A stretch of DNA of 64,000 bases, taken from contig NZ_JACHNP010000003.1 of assembly GCF_014206815.1 (NCBI RefSeq), forward strand, positions 372,001-436,000. Direction: 5' to 3'. Below the pieces are notes generated by a model. That model did no database searches and was not told where the DNA came from. It saw nothing but the letters and a program-made list of their open reading frames with translations. The DNA comes from Xanthomonas sp. F10. GTDB lineage: Bacteria > Pseudomonadota > Gammaproteobacteria > Xanthomonadales > Xanthomonadaceae. Within the stretch, counting starts at the first letter, position 1; the number at the start of each line of letters is the position of its first letter. Below are positions 26,220-35,123 of this stretch, piece after piece. Position numbers and translations under genes: made by a program.

Positions 26220-27763
26220 AGGCCGCGACCCTGCGCCAGTTCCTGTCGGCGCACAGCTGGATGGGCCTGCTCGCCGGCATGGCCTTGTTCATCGCCTTCT
26301 ATGCCGGGGCGATCAACGTGTTCACCCATGACCTGGAGCAGTGGCCGCGGCCGTCGGCGCTGCACGCCCCGACGCTGCCGCCGGAACAGGCCGCGCAGGC
26401 GCTGGCCGATGCGGTGCTGGCGCGGCATCCGGCGCTGGCCGAGTCCTACACGCTGATGCTGCCGGGCGAGGGCCGCGCGTTGCCGCAGCTGTATGCGTTC
26501 GGGCCGGCCGCACAGCAGGCCTTCGGCGGCATGGTGCAGTTCCAGCCCGGCGCCGATGGGCAACCGCTGCAACTGCCGCAGCGCAGCGGCTTCGTGGACT
26601 TCCTGTACGACCTGCATTTCACTGCCGGCCTGCCGCGCACCTTCGGCACCTACCTGTTCGGCGTGGTCTGCCTGCTGTACGGGCTGGCCCTGGTCAGCGG
26701 CGTGGTGCTGTATGCGCCGGTGCTGCTCAAGGACCTGTTCGCGCTGCGCCGCGGCCGCAACGTCAAGCGCCTGTGGCAGGACGCGCACAACGCCATCGGC
26801 ATGCTGTCGCTGCCGTTCCACGTGATCTTCGCCTGGTCCGGCGCGGTGCTGACCCTGGGCGTGCTGCTGCTGGCGCCGTTCCAGTACCTGGTGTTCGACG
26901 GCAAGCTGATGCAGGTGCTGCAGCCGGACTTCGAACTGGCCCCGCACGTGCAGCCCGCGCACGTGCCTGCGCCGATGCTGCCGGTGGCCGAGTTGGTGGC
27001 GCGGGCGCGCGCGGCCAATCCCGGCTTCGTGCCGGAGAGCCTGTCCTTCCACGACGCCGGCGACGCCAACGCGCAGGTCGAGCTCTACGGCCACCAGGAC
27101 CAGCGCCGGCTCAACACCCTCGGCGGCGTGGCGCTGCGCGCGGCCGACGGCCAGGTGCTGCGGGTGCTGTCGCCGCAGACCATGTCGCCGGGCGTGGCCG
27201 CGCTGCGCGGCCTGCAGACCTTGCACTTCGGCAACTACGGGCGTTGGCCGCTGCAGTGGCTGTACTTCCTGCTCGGGCTCGGCGGCGCCTTCCTGTTCTA
27301 CAGCGGCAACCTGCTGTGGGTGGAAGCACGGCGCAAGCGCCGCCAGCACGCGCAGCCGTTGCGCACCCACCTCATGGCACGGCTCACCACCGGCGTGTGC
27401 CTGGGCTGCGTGGCCGGGGTCTCGGCGCTGTTCGTGGCTGCGCGCCTGCTGCCGCCGGGCATGGAGCGTGGCGCGTACTACGCGGTGTTCGCGCTCGCGG
27501 TGGCCTGGGCGCTGCTGCGGCCGACGGCGCGCGGCGCCTACGAACTGCTGCTGGCCTGCGCGACGTTGACCGCGTTGGTGCCGCTGGCCGGGTTGCGCGG
27601 TGCCGCCGGTTGGGTGGCGCCGTGGAGCAGCGGCACCCTGCTGGCGATCGACGCCTGTGCGTTGCTGCTGGCCTGGGCCTACTGGCAGATGGCGCGCGCG
27701 GCGTACCGTCGCGGGCAGGGCGGCGATCCGCACAGCGTGTGGGCGTTCCCGCCGCCGCGCTGA
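26216..27763 (+). CDS. PepSY-associated membrane protein (siderophore-iron reductase type)
   Basis: The protein is 515 residues and begins LRQFLSAHSWMGLLAGMALFIAFYAGAINVF, the conserved first helix of PepSY_TM proteins. Further helices are at about 145-170, 195-220, 350-375 and 390-500. The periplasmic half contains a PepSY-like repeat (VAELVARARAANPGFVPESLSFHD). Conserved His in helix contexts (HDLHFTAGL, HNAIGML, LPFHVIF, LQTLHFGNYG) suggest haem ligation, as in relatives that reduce ferric siderophores in the periplasm. The last ~100 residues add extra helices. It ends the operon begun at 23379. Confidence 0.78.
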   Translation: MKAATLRQFLSAHSWMGLLAGMALFIAFYAGAINVFTHDLEQWPRPSALHAPTLPPEQAAQALADAVLARHPALAESYTLMLPGEGRALPQLYAFGPAAQQAFGGMVQFQPGADGQPLQLPQRSGFVDFLYDLHFTAGLPRTFGTYLFGVVCLLYGLALVSGVVLYAPVLLKDLFALRRGRNVKRLWQDAHNAIGMLSLPFHVIFAWSGAVLTLGVLLLAPFQYLVFDGKLMQVLQPDFELAPHVQPAHVPAPMLPVAELVARARAANPGFVPESLSFHDAGDANAQVELYGHQDQRRLNTLGGVALRAADGQVLRVLSPQTMSPGVAALRGLQTLHFGNYGRWPLQWLYFLLGLGGAFLFYSGNLLWVEARRKRRQHAQPLRTHLMARLTTGVCLGCVAGVSALFVAARLLPPGMERGAYYAVFALAVAWALLRPTARGAYELLLACATLTALVPLAGLRGAAGWVAPWSSGTLLAIDACALLLAWAYWQMARAAYRRGQGGDPHSVWAFPPPR

Positions 27764-27964
27764 GGCGCCGCAGCGCACGCCATGCGGCACGGTAGGGTGC
27801 CGCTGTCACGCAATCGATGGCCGCGAAAGTGGACAATCGCGCGCCGGTGCTTTTTCATGGTCTCGACGTGGGCACCGCAGCGTCCGCGCGAAATGGAGTC
27901 GGGTTGCACGTTTGATGTGACCTGCTCCGCACTTCGCGCCGCGCTGCCGTCGACAGGGGACTGC

Positions 27965-29140
27965 ATGCACGAGCGTTACCAGGAGCCACACGACACGCCG
28001 CCGGGCGAGGCCTACGCGGCGCAACTGCGCAAGGGATTCGCCGCGCTGCGTTTCGATCCTCCGCTGGAACGGGCGTACCGCCACTACACCGCCGCCACGC
28101 TGGGCTTCGCGCAGCGCGTGGCGGCCTCGCTGGGCGTATTGATCGCGCTGCTGCTGCTGGCTTGGGATGCGGTGCATTTCGGCTGGCGCGGCGGCGGTCT
28201 GCTCGGCTATGCGATCGCGGTGCGCGCGGCGACCCTGCTGGCGCTGCTGTGGGTGGCGGCGGCGATCCACCGCGCCGACACGCACGGTCCCGGCCGCGCC
28301 GCGTTGCTGTTGCTGGTCGGCGGCACCGGGCTGGTGCTGTCGAGCGTCGGCTATCCGCCGCAGGAACTGCGCTACGCGGCCGCGGTGATGACCCTGGTAC
28401 TGGTGGCGGGCTTCTTTCCGCTGGGCCTGGCGCTGTGGCAGAGCGTGGCGGTGGCGCTGCTGTTGTGCGCGATCAGCGCCGCCGCCGGCCACCTGTTGCT
28501 GGACGGCGCGGCACGCGATGCTTATCTGCGCCTGCAATGGCTGCTGTGGACGGCCGTGCCGGTCGGTGCGGTCGGCGGCTATCTGCGCGAACACTCGCGC
28601 CGCGAAGGCTTCCTGCAGCGCCGGGTGCGCGACGACGAGGCCCTGCGCGACGCGCTCACCGGGCTGGGCGATCGCCGCCGCTTCGACGAACACCTGGCGG
28701 TGGCACTGGCCGAGCGCCGGCGCCTGCAGCGCGGGCTGGCGCTGATCCTGGTCGAACTGGACGGCTTCGCCGCGCTGGTGCAGCGCGCCGGCGCCGGTGC
28801 CGGCGACCGTGCAGTGCTGGAGGTGGCCGAGGCCATGCAGTGCCTGCTGCGACCGCTGGACGTGGCCATGCGCATTCGCGCCGACCGCTTCGCGCTGGTG
28901 CTGTACGACGCCAGCGGCGCGCACCTGCGGCAGGTGGCCCCGGCGCTGCGCGACATGGTCGAGGTGATGGCGATCGCGCAGGACACGGCGGACGCGCCGG
29001 CGCTGACAGTCAGCGTCGGCGCGCTGCTGGCCACGCCCGAGGACACCCCGGCCGCGCTGATGCAGCGCGCCGAGGCGTTGCTGGACTCAGCGCGTGCCGT
29101 CGGCAACCGAGTGGTGCTGGCCGAGGACACCGGCTGGTAG
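27965..29140 (+). CDS. Membrane GGDEF-domain protein with degenerate active site
   Basis: 391 residues: an N-terminal block of five or six hydrophobic helices (about 45-195), then a GGDEF-type domain opening DALTGLGDRRRFDEHL. The catalytic GGDEF position reads RADRF (in MRIRADRFALVLYD), so diguanylate cyclase activity is not expected. Five residues earlier is RPLD, matching the RxxD inhibitory site that binds cyclic-di-GMP. It may therefore sense rather than make the messenger. AGGGGA lies 4 nt before the ATG; the upstream extension of the frame has no support. It is not linked to its neighbours. Confidence 0.8.
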   Translation: MHERYQEPHDTPPGEAYAAQLRKGFAALRFDPPLERAYRHYTAATLGFAQRVAASLGVLIALLLLAWDAVHFGWRGGGLLGYAIAVRAATLLALLWVAAAIHRADTHGPGRAALLLLVGGTGLVLSSVGYPPQELRYAAAVMTLVLVAGFFPLGLALWQSVAVALLLCAISAAAGHLLLDGAARDAYLRLQWLLWTAVPVGAVGGYLREHSRREGFLQRRVRDDEALRDALTGLGDRRRFDEHLAVALAERRRLQRGLALILVELDGFAALVQRAGAGAGDRAVLEVAEAMQCLLRPLDVAMRIRADRFALVLYDASGAHLRQVAPALRDMVEVMAIAQDTADAPALTVSVGALLATPEDTPAALMQRAEALLDSARAVGNRVVLAEDTGW

Positions 29141-29468
29141 GCATGCGGCAACCGCCATGTACCGGTACGGCCATGGCGGGCGGCGACGATGCCCTGCGCG
29201 CGTCGCGGGCAGGGGCGGATGTACTTGGCTGCTTGGTGCGGCGCAGGCTCACTACCCCGCGCGCAACGCCATGCGTTCCGCCGCGCCAGGCAGTAGCGGA
29301 TCCGTGTGCGTGGTGCGCCGCGCGCCGCAATGCAAGTCCCTTTCACCACGGCCCGGCCGACGCCTCGATGCACGCTCCACGGTTGTAGGAGCGGCTACAG
29401 CCGCGACAGGCGTGACCGGCAATGCGCGTCGCCGCTGAAGTCGTTCCCACGAGGCACGTCGCCTGCCG
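29141..29468. other. Intergenic region with REP-like repeat
   Basis: An imperfect REP copy lies at 29385-29450 (TGTAGGAGCGGCTACAGCCG ... CGCTGAAGTCGTTCCCACG). Nothing else is recognised between the convergent genes. Confidence 0.5.
29385..29450. repeat. Degenerate REP palindrome
   Basis: The left arm matches the family well; the right arm has several changes. Confidence 0.6.
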
Positions 29469-29939
29469 CTACGCCAGCACCACCGTATGCCGAGGGCTGG
29501 GCCAGAACAGCGCGGCCTGGCCCCACCCGGCGCTGCTGCCGAAGCCCAACTGCCAGACTTCGCCATCGTGGATCACGAAGCGGTTGCCCTGCTTGTCCAC
29601 CCGCTGCCCGCTGTAGCCATCGGCAATGCCGCGCTGGGCGACCGCATCGAGCAGCCGCTGCCGTTCGGCGCGGTTGGCCGGGGCTGCACTCAGCCGCGAG
29701 GGGAGTGCGAGCATCTCGTCCTCGCTGTACTTGAAGCAGCGCAAGGCGCAGCGATTGGCGTAGAAGAACACCGGGTCGGCGCTGGCGTCATGCGCCAGGA
29801 TGGCGTACGGCGCCTGCGCATGCAGCCAGTGGTAGCGGTCGGCGATGGCGTCGGGGCAATACAGGTCGTGACCGCTGAGTGCGCGGTAGCAGTCGTCGAT
29901 GCGCGCGAGCAGGGTCGTCTGCGGTGCGGAAGGCGGCAT
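29469..29939 (-). CDS. MEKHLA domain protein
   Basis: 156 residues with the pattern IDDCYRALSGHDLYCPD...YAILAHDASADPVFFYANRCALRCFKYSEDEMLALPSRLSAAPANRAERQRLLDAVAQRGIADGYSGQRVDKQGNRFVIHDGEVWQL. This matches the MEKHLA family: a PAS-like fold with FxYAN, LPSRLSA and GYSGxRxxxxGxRFxI blocks. Cofactor and function are unknown; it could be a sensory or ligand-binding protein. The ATG at 29939 starts the conserved part. Confidence 0.75.
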   Translation of the reverse strand: MPPSAPQTTLLARIDDCYRALSGHDLYCPDAIADRYHWLHAQAPYAILAHDASADPVFFYANRCALRCFKYSEDEMLALPSRLSAAPANRAERQRLLDAVAQRGIADGYSGQRVDKQGNRFVIHDGEVWQLGFGSSAGWGQAALFWPSPRHTVVLA

Positions 29940-30063
29940 GGTGGCGGTCTGGCAGCCTGCGGGAGCCCGGATTGTCGCGGATGCGCACGTTCGCCGACGT
30001 GACCCCGGCCCTAGTCTGCGCCTGTGCCACGCCGGTGACGGCGCGGCCACGCGGCGCAGGCGC

Positions 30064-31710
30064 TCAGAACGTCCCGCGCTGTACGAACGGCACCTGCGCG
30101 TAGAGCCGGCGTTCGCCGCCGCGCGGGTCGTGCGCCAGGCGGCTGTCGGTGTCGAACAGCAGGGTCTCGCGCTGGGCCAACGAATACGGCTCCCAGCGCG
30201 GCAGGCCGGCGTGGTTGGGATCGCCGTGGCGGGCGAAGGCGAGCAGCGCGTTGCTCATCGCATCGGCCATGCGCTGCGCGTCGGCGCCGTCGCCGGTGCG
30301 CGATCCGGGCTGGTGGATGTTGTCGAACACCAGCGGGATGTCCAGGGTGTGGAAGGCGCCGAACTTGCCGCCGTCCAGCGGCGAGCCCCAGTCGAGTTGG
30401 TAGACCCAGGTCGGCGCGCCCTGCCGCGCGCGCGCCTCGGCTTCTTCCACCGCGCCACGCCAGGAGCGGCCGGCGGTGGTGGCGGCGAAGAACACCTCGC
30501 TCGGCGTGTAATGCGGATACAGCCGCCGGTACTCGGCGATCACCACCTGCGGCGCCAGGTCCACGTACTGCTCCTGCGCCAGCCTGTCCGGCAAGGCGTC
30601 CCAGCTCAGCGCGAAGTTGGCCGGATCGTGGCCGAGGAAGGCACGCGTCTCGTCGCGGGTGTTGCCGATCACCATCGGGATGCGCGCCGATTGCGGCGGC
30701 GCGTCCGGCCAGAACGGATGCCGGTGCAGTACCTGCGCATCCAGCACTGGGCCCAGGTACAGCGCGGTGCGTTCGGCGCGCGAGGGATCGGGCGTGCGCG
30801 TGGCCTCGAGCACGCGCTGCAGCGGCAGCGTGCGCAGCGCGTCCAATTGCGATGGCGCCAGCTGCAGGGCCTGCAGCAGCAACTGCGCGCGCTGGCCGGC
30901 GGCACGCGGCCCGGCGGCGGTGACCTGCTGCCCGCTCATGGTCCAGGCGCGGTGGAACAGGCCCTGCGCGGCCGGCATCGCCATCAGCGTGGCGATCTTG
31001 GCGCCGCCGCCGGACTGGCCGAACACGGTGACGTTGCCGGCATCGCCGCCGAACTCGGCCGCGTGCGCGCGCACCCACTGCAGCGCCTGCACCAGATCGA
31101 GCTGGCCGACGTTGCCGGAGGCGGCATAGGCCTCGCCCCCGAACGGTGCCAGGTACAGATAGCCGAAGGCGTTGAGGCGATGATTGACGCTGACCACTAC
31201 CACGTCGCCGCGCTGGCACAGGCGCACGCCGTCGTACAGCGGGTCGCTGCCGGAGCCGTTGTTGTAGGCGCCGCCGTGGATGTAGACCAGGATCGGGCGG
31301 CGCGCGCCATCGCGCAGGCCGGGGGTCCACACGTTGAGGAACAGGCAGTCCTCGCTGACCGGCTCGGACCCCCGCTGCGGCGCCGAGGCGCCATAGGCGC
31401 TGCAGTCGCGTACGCCGTGCCAGGGCCGTTCCTGCAGCGCCGGCTGGAAGCGCCGCGGCGCGGTGTCGGCGCCGTAGGGAATGCCCTTGAATACGTACAC
31501 GTCCTGGTCGCGCACGCCACGGATGCGGCCGCTGCGGGTGCGCGCCAGCGGCGCCGCTGGCGTCGCCGCCGCGGTCGCGACACCGGGCAGCGCGCCGCTC
31601 AAGGCCAGCGCGCCGAGTGCGCCGTCGCGCAGGAAGCGGCGCCGGCCGTGGTTGTCGGGAGCGGCGGAGACGGCGGTGTGCGCGCCGGGCGGGCGGGGAC
31701 GGACGGTCAT
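30064..31710 (-). CDS. Exported type B carboxylesterase
   Basis: 548 residues. The N-terminus has a twin-arginine signal (RRRFLRDGALGALALSG), so it is probably folded before export. The alpha/beta-hydrolase core shows SEDCLFLNVWTPG, VYIHGGAYNNGSG (oxyanion hole), the nucleophile elbow FGQSGGGAK (Ser) and a late HTLDIPLVFDN block with the catalytic His, as in the carboxylesterase/cholinesterase family. It hydrolyses esters of unknown nature. It is transcribed in the same direction as the esterase gene at 31826-32932, about 115 nt downstream of it. Confidence 0.88.
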   Translation of the reverse strand: MTVRPRPPGAHTAVSAAPDNHGRRRFLRDGALGALALSGALPGVATAAATPAAPLARTRSGRIRGVRDQDVYVFKGIPYGADTAPRRFQPALQERPWHGVRDCSAYGASAPQRGSEPVSEDCLFLNVWTPGLRDGARRPILVYIHGGAYNNGSGSDPLYDGVRLCQRGDVVVVSVNHRLNAFGYLYLAPFGGEAYAASGNVGQLDLVQALQWVRAHAAEFGGDAGNVTVFGQSGGGAKIATLMAMPAAQGLFHRAWTMSGQQVTAAGPRAAGQRAQLLLQALQLAPSQLDALRTLPLQRVLEATRTPDPSRAERTALYLGPVLDAQVLHRHPFWPDAPPQSARIPMVIGNTRDETRAFLGHDPANFALSWDALPDRLAQEQYVDLAPQVVIAEYRRLYPHYTPSEVFFAATTAGRSWRGAVEEAEARARQGAPTWVYQLDWGSPLDGGKFGAFHTLDIPLVFDNIHQPGSRTGDGADAQRMADAMSNALLAFARHGDPNHAGLPRWEPYSLAQRETLLFDTDSRLAHDPRGGERRLYAQVPFVQRGTF

Positions 31711-31825
31711 GCGTGGATGGACTCCTGACGAGGCGATGGGGGACGCGCTCGCGGCGTGGCGGCGCGGCGGCCACCGGCGACGCGATCACTTGGCGGGGCA
31801 TGCAGTGGCGCGCAGGCCGTGTGGC

Positions 31826-32932
31826 TCACTTCCCCCCCGCCGGCGGCGGGATCGGCGCGCGGGCGCGCGGATCGTCCTGCACGTTACGCATCCAGCTCAA
31901 CGCCAGTTGCGGCCACGCCGCCAGCGGCAGGCCGGCGATGCCGCGGACACCGAAGCCATGGCCGCCGTGCGCGAACAGGTGCAGCTCGGCCGGCATCCCC
32001 GCCTGGCGCAGCGCCTGGTAGAACAGCAGGCTGTTCTCCACCGACACCACCGGGTCGTCCTGCGCCTGGACCAGGAACGTCGGCGGCATACCGGCGTGCA
32101 CGCGGTTCTGTAGCGAGTAGGCGGCCATGGTCGCCGCATCCGGGTGGCGGCCGAGCAGCCGCAGCCGCGAGCCGGTGTGCGCCGCGGTGCCGCTGCCCAT
32201 GTCGATGACCGGGTACAGCAGCAGCAGGAAATCCGGTCGCGCGCTGACCCGGTCGATCGCATCGCGGGCCGGATACACCGGGTCGTCGTAGCGGGTGCCG
32301 AGGCTGGCGGCGACGTGGCCGCCGGCGGAGAAGCCGATCGCGCCGATGCGGTGCGGGTCCACTCCGTAGTCAGCGGCATGCGCGCGGATCAGGCGCAGCG
32401 CGCGCTGCGCGTCGGCCAGCGGCTGGTCGCGCGCCGCGGCAGCGTCGACGGCCGCATTGGGCAGCCGGTAGCGCAGCACGAACAGGGTGATGCCGGCTTG
32501 TTCGGCGAAGATCGGCACCAGGGCGGTCCCTTCCTTGTCCAGCACGATGCGCGCGTAACCGCCGCCGGGCGCCACCAGCAGCGCGCTGCCGTTCGGGTGC
32601 TTCGGCCGGTACACCACCAGGTAGGGCTGGTAACGGCCGCTGAGCGCGCGGTCGGGCAGGGCAGGGTCGTCGCTGCGCTCGACCAGCTGCGGTTGCTCGG
32701 GGCCGGCCGCCGACCCCGGTGCCGGACCGGGCCACAGCGGCAGCCGCGCCGCCAGCTCGGCAGCGCTCTCGCTGGCCGGCCGCTCGGCCGCCGCGGCCAC
32801 GCCGAGAGCGCCCAGCAGCAGGCCCAACGCCGCCAGCACGGCGATGCAGGGACGGAAGCGGCGCTTGCCGCAGCGCGGGGACAGTGGTTCGGTGGGACGT
32901 AGGCGGGTAGGGAGGAGGTGGGCCGACATCAT
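31826..32932 (-). CDS. Exported alpha/beta-hydrolase, acetyl-xylan-esterase-like
   Basis: About 368 residues. A signal sequence (CIAVLAALGLLLGALGVAAAA) follows a basic N-terminus. The core reads YLVVYRPKHPNGSALLVAPGGGYARI, RLPN, AQRALRLIRAHAADYGVDPHRIGAIGFSAGGHVAASLGT (nucleophile Ser in GFSAGG), PDFLLLLYPVIDM, and ends with FLVQAQDDPVVSVENSL and HLFAHGGHGFG (acid and His). Family members are often annotated as xylanase or acetyl-xylan esterase. Two adjacent ATGs (32932 and 32929) are possible starts. It lies divergently from the hexuronate operon and its operator, which hints at a shared plant-polysaccharide role. Confidence 0.82.
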   Translation of the reverse strand: MMSAHLLPTRLRPTEPLSPRCGKRRFRPCIAVLAALGLLLGALGVAAAAERPASESAAELAARLPLWPGPAPGSAAGPEQPQLVERSDDPALPDRALSGRYQPYLVVYRPKHPNGSALLVAPGGGYARIVLDKEGTALVPIFAEQAGITLFVLRYRLPNAAVDAAAARDQPLADAQRALRLIRAHAADYGVDPHRIGAIGFSAGGHVAASLGTRYDDPVYPARDAIDRVSARPDFLLLLYPVIDMGSGTAAHTGSRLRLLGRHPDAATMAAYSLQNRVHAGMPPTFLVQAQDDPVVSVENSLLFYQALRQAGMPAELHLFAHGGHGFGVRGIAGLPLAAWPQLALSWMRNVQDDPRARAPIPPPAGGK

Positions 32933-33033
32933 CGAGATCTCGTCGTGGGTGGAGGAAGCCGCGCGGCGCGGATGGCCGCCGAGAGCGCGTGGCTTCCAGT
33001 GTGCGCGCGGCCTGCGCCAACGCATGACGCTGT

Positions 33034-33134
33034 GTTGCTGTTGCTGTTGCTGTTGCTGTGGCTGTGGCTGTTGCTGTTGCCGTTGCCGTTGCCGTTGCCG
33101 TTGCCCGAATCCCGAATCCCGAATCCCGAATCCC
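33034..33134. repeat. Hexamer GTTGCT/GTTGCC run and heptamer GAATCCC x4
   Basis: About 12 hexamer units (33034-33105) are followed by four exact GAATCCC copies (33107-33134). They lie in the divergent promoter region just upstream of the operator-like site. Confidence 0.85.
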
Positions 33135-33172
33135 GCCGCCCAAAGGCGGCCTTTGCCGCACCGCACATTGCC

Positions 33173-33190
33173 AATGACACCGGTTTACCA
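33173..33190. promoter_or_regulatory. LacI-type operator-like site 1
   Basis: AATGACACCGGTTTACCA is present here and identically at 38761-38778. The ACCGGT centre is palindromic, as in LacI-family operators. It lies 66 nt before the first gene of the transport operon; the LacI-family gene at 37109 is the obvious candidate regulator. Confidence 0.7.
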
Positions 33191-33256
33191 TATACAACGG
33201 CGCAACGCGCTGTCGATGCGCGGCGCAGCAATTCCCGACCCCCCATTCTTGCGGAG

Positions 33257-34081
33257 ATGCCCTTGAGCCTTCCTTCCGGCCCGTCGCAGACGCCACCGCC
33301 CGCGTTGGCCGATATCGCGGCCCGCTTCGTCCAGGCCCGCCGCCAGGGCCGCGCGTTGCGCGATTTCCCTGGCGTCATCCCGGACGACCTGGAGACCGCC
33401 TACCGCGTGCAGGACCTGGCGATCGCGCAATGGCCGGACCGCGTGGTCGGCTGGAAGGTCGGCTACATCGCGCCCGAGCGCCGCGACCACTCCGGGGACG
33501 AGCGCCTGCTGGGCCCGATCTTCGCTGCTGCGCTATGGAATGCTACCGGTGGAACAACCGACATCCCGGTGTTCGATGGCGGTTTCGGCGCGGTCGAGGC
33601 CGAGTACGTGCTGCGCCTGGACGCGGACGTGCCCGCCGACCAGGTGCACTGGACCGCGCAGCAGGCCGCCCAGGTGCCGGCGACGCTGTTCGTCGGGGTC
33701 GAGGTGGCGAGCAGCCCGCTGGCCACGATCAACCAGCTGGGCCCGCGCGTGGTGATCTCCGATTTCGGCAACAACAACGGCCTGCTGCTGGGCCCGCAGG
33801 TCCCCAACTGGACCGCGCTGGACGAAACCGCGCTGCGTGCCGAGACCTGGATCGAAGGGCAATGCGTGGGCACCGGCGGCGCCATGCTGCTGCCGGGCGG
33901 GCTGCGCGCGGCGTTCGCGTTCGCGCTGGCGCGCTCGGCCAGGCGCGGGCGGCCGCTGTGCCGCGGCGAGCTGATCGCCACCGGCAATGCCACCGGCATC
34001 CACGACATCGCCATCGGCCAGCAGGCGACGATCCGCTTCGATGGCTACGGCGAACTTCATTGCAGGGCGGTCGCGGCCTAG
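33257..34081 (+). CDS. 2-keto-4-pentenoate hydratase/FAH-fold enzyme
   Basis: 274 residues from the ATG. The fold is that of fumarylacetoacetate hydrolase/2-oxopent-4-dienoate hydratase: GWKVGYIAPE, LLGPIFAAALW, GAVEAEYVLRLDAD (metal-binding Glu-x-Glu region), FVGVEVASSPL, ISDFGNNNGLLLGP, and GAMLLPGGLRAAFAFALA. Such enzymes handle 2-keto acids with Mg2+. Here it opens a TRAP-transporter operon in a hexuronate locus, so a keto-deoxy-sugar-acid substrate is likely. GGAG directly abuts the ATG (33253-33256); a TTG two codons later (33263) has better spacing and may be the real start. Confidence 0.82.
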   Translation: MPLSLPSGPSQTPPPALADIAARFVQARRQGRALRDFPGVIPDDLETAYRVQDLAIAQWPDRVVGWKVGYIAPERRDHSGDERLLGPIFAAALWNATGGTTDIPVFDGGFGAVEAEYVLRLDADVPADQVHWTAQQAAQVPATLFVGVEVASSPLATINQLGPRVVISDFGNNNGLLLGPQVPNWTALDETALRAETWIEGQCVGTGGAMLLPGGLRAAFAFALARSARRGRPLCRGELIATGNATGIHDIAIGQQATIRFDGYGELHCRAVAA

Positions 34082-34117
34082 GCTGCGCGATGACCACGAC
34101 GCGCGGGAGGGCGCAGC

Positions 34118-35113
34118 ATGATCACTCGTAGACGATTCCTCGGTGCAGGCATCACCGCCGCGGCCGCGGCCAGCGTGCCGCTGGGCGCGCTGGCGCAGCG
34201 CGGCGATACCCGCCTGCTCACCGCCACCGACGTGCACGTGGCCGACTACCCCACCGTGGAGGCGGTGCGCTGGTTCGGACAGACCCTGGAGCAGCAGACC
34301 GGCGGCCGCCTGCGCCTGCGCCAGTACCACTCCGGCCAGCTCGGCCGCGAGGCGGAGGCGATCGACATGGCGCGCTTCGGCGCCATCGACATCACCCGCG
34401 TCTACTCCGGCGCGTTGAACAACACTTTCCCGCTGACCCAGGCGCTGTGCCTGCCGTACGTGTTCGACTCGGTGGCGCACCTGCGCCGCGCGATCGACGG
34501 CCACGTCGGCGACAGCATCCTGCGCAGCTTCGAACAGCGCGACCTGGTCGGGCTGGCGATCTACGACTCCGGCGCGCGCTGCTTCTACAACACCAAGCAT
34601 CCGCTGCGGCAGCCCAAGGACCTGCACGGGCTCAAGCTGCGCGTGGCGAACTCGGACATCTTCCTCAAGCTGATGCGCATGCTCGGCGCCAACCCGACGC
34701 CGATGTCGCTGGGCGAGACCTTCTCGGCGATGGAAACGCACATGATCGACGGTGCCGAGAACAACATGCGCAGCTTCCAGTCCAGCCGCCACTTCGAGGC
34801 CGCGCACTACTGGTCGCAGAGCGATCACTCCTACGCGCCGGACGTACTGGTGATGTCACGGCGCAGCTTTCAGGCGCTGGCGCCGGACGAGCGCGCGCTG
34901 GTGCTGGACACCGCGCGGCAATCGGTGACGGTGATGCGCCGGCTGTGGGACGCCTCCGAGGCGCAGGCGCGGCAGCAGGTCATCGACTACGGCGTGGCCT
35001 TCAACGAGGTCGACATGCCGGCCTTCCGCAAGGCCGCCGCGCCGCTGCTGGCCGAGTACCGGCAGCAGCCGGAGATCGAAGCCCTCTACCGCCGCATCCG
35101 CGATTTCGCCTGA
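34118..35113 (+). CDS. TRAP transporter substrate-binding protein (DctP family)
   Basis: 331 residues with a twin-arginine signal (ITRRRFLGAGITAAAAA). The mature protein has the DctP blocks: GQLGREAEAIDMARFGAIDITRVYSGAL, CLPYVFDS, GLAIYDSGARCFYNTKHPLRQPKDLHGLKLRVA (with the conserved Arg that clamps a carboxylate), SLGETFSAMETHMIDGAENNM. The clamped Arg fits a uronate-type ligand. Spacing to the DctQ and DctM genes is 10 and 2 nt, so the three form one transporter. Periplasmic. Confidence 0.9.
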   Translation: MITRRRFLGAGITAAAAASVPLGALAQRGDTRLLTATDVHVADYPTVEAVRWFGQTLEQQTGGRLRLRQYHSGQLGREAEAIDMARFGAIDITRVYSGALNNTFPLTQALCLPYVFDSVAHLRRAIDGHVGDSILRSFEQRDLVGLAIYDSGARCFYNTKHPLRQPKDLHGLKLRVANSDIFLKLMRMLGANPTPMSLGETFSAMETHMIDGAENNMRSFQSSRHFEAAHYWSQSDHSYAPDVLVMSRRSFQALAPDERALVLDTARQSVTVMRRLWDASEAQARQQVIDYGVAFNEVDMPAFRKAAAPLLAEYRQQPEIEALYRRIRDFA

Positions 35114-35123
35114 GCCCATACCG

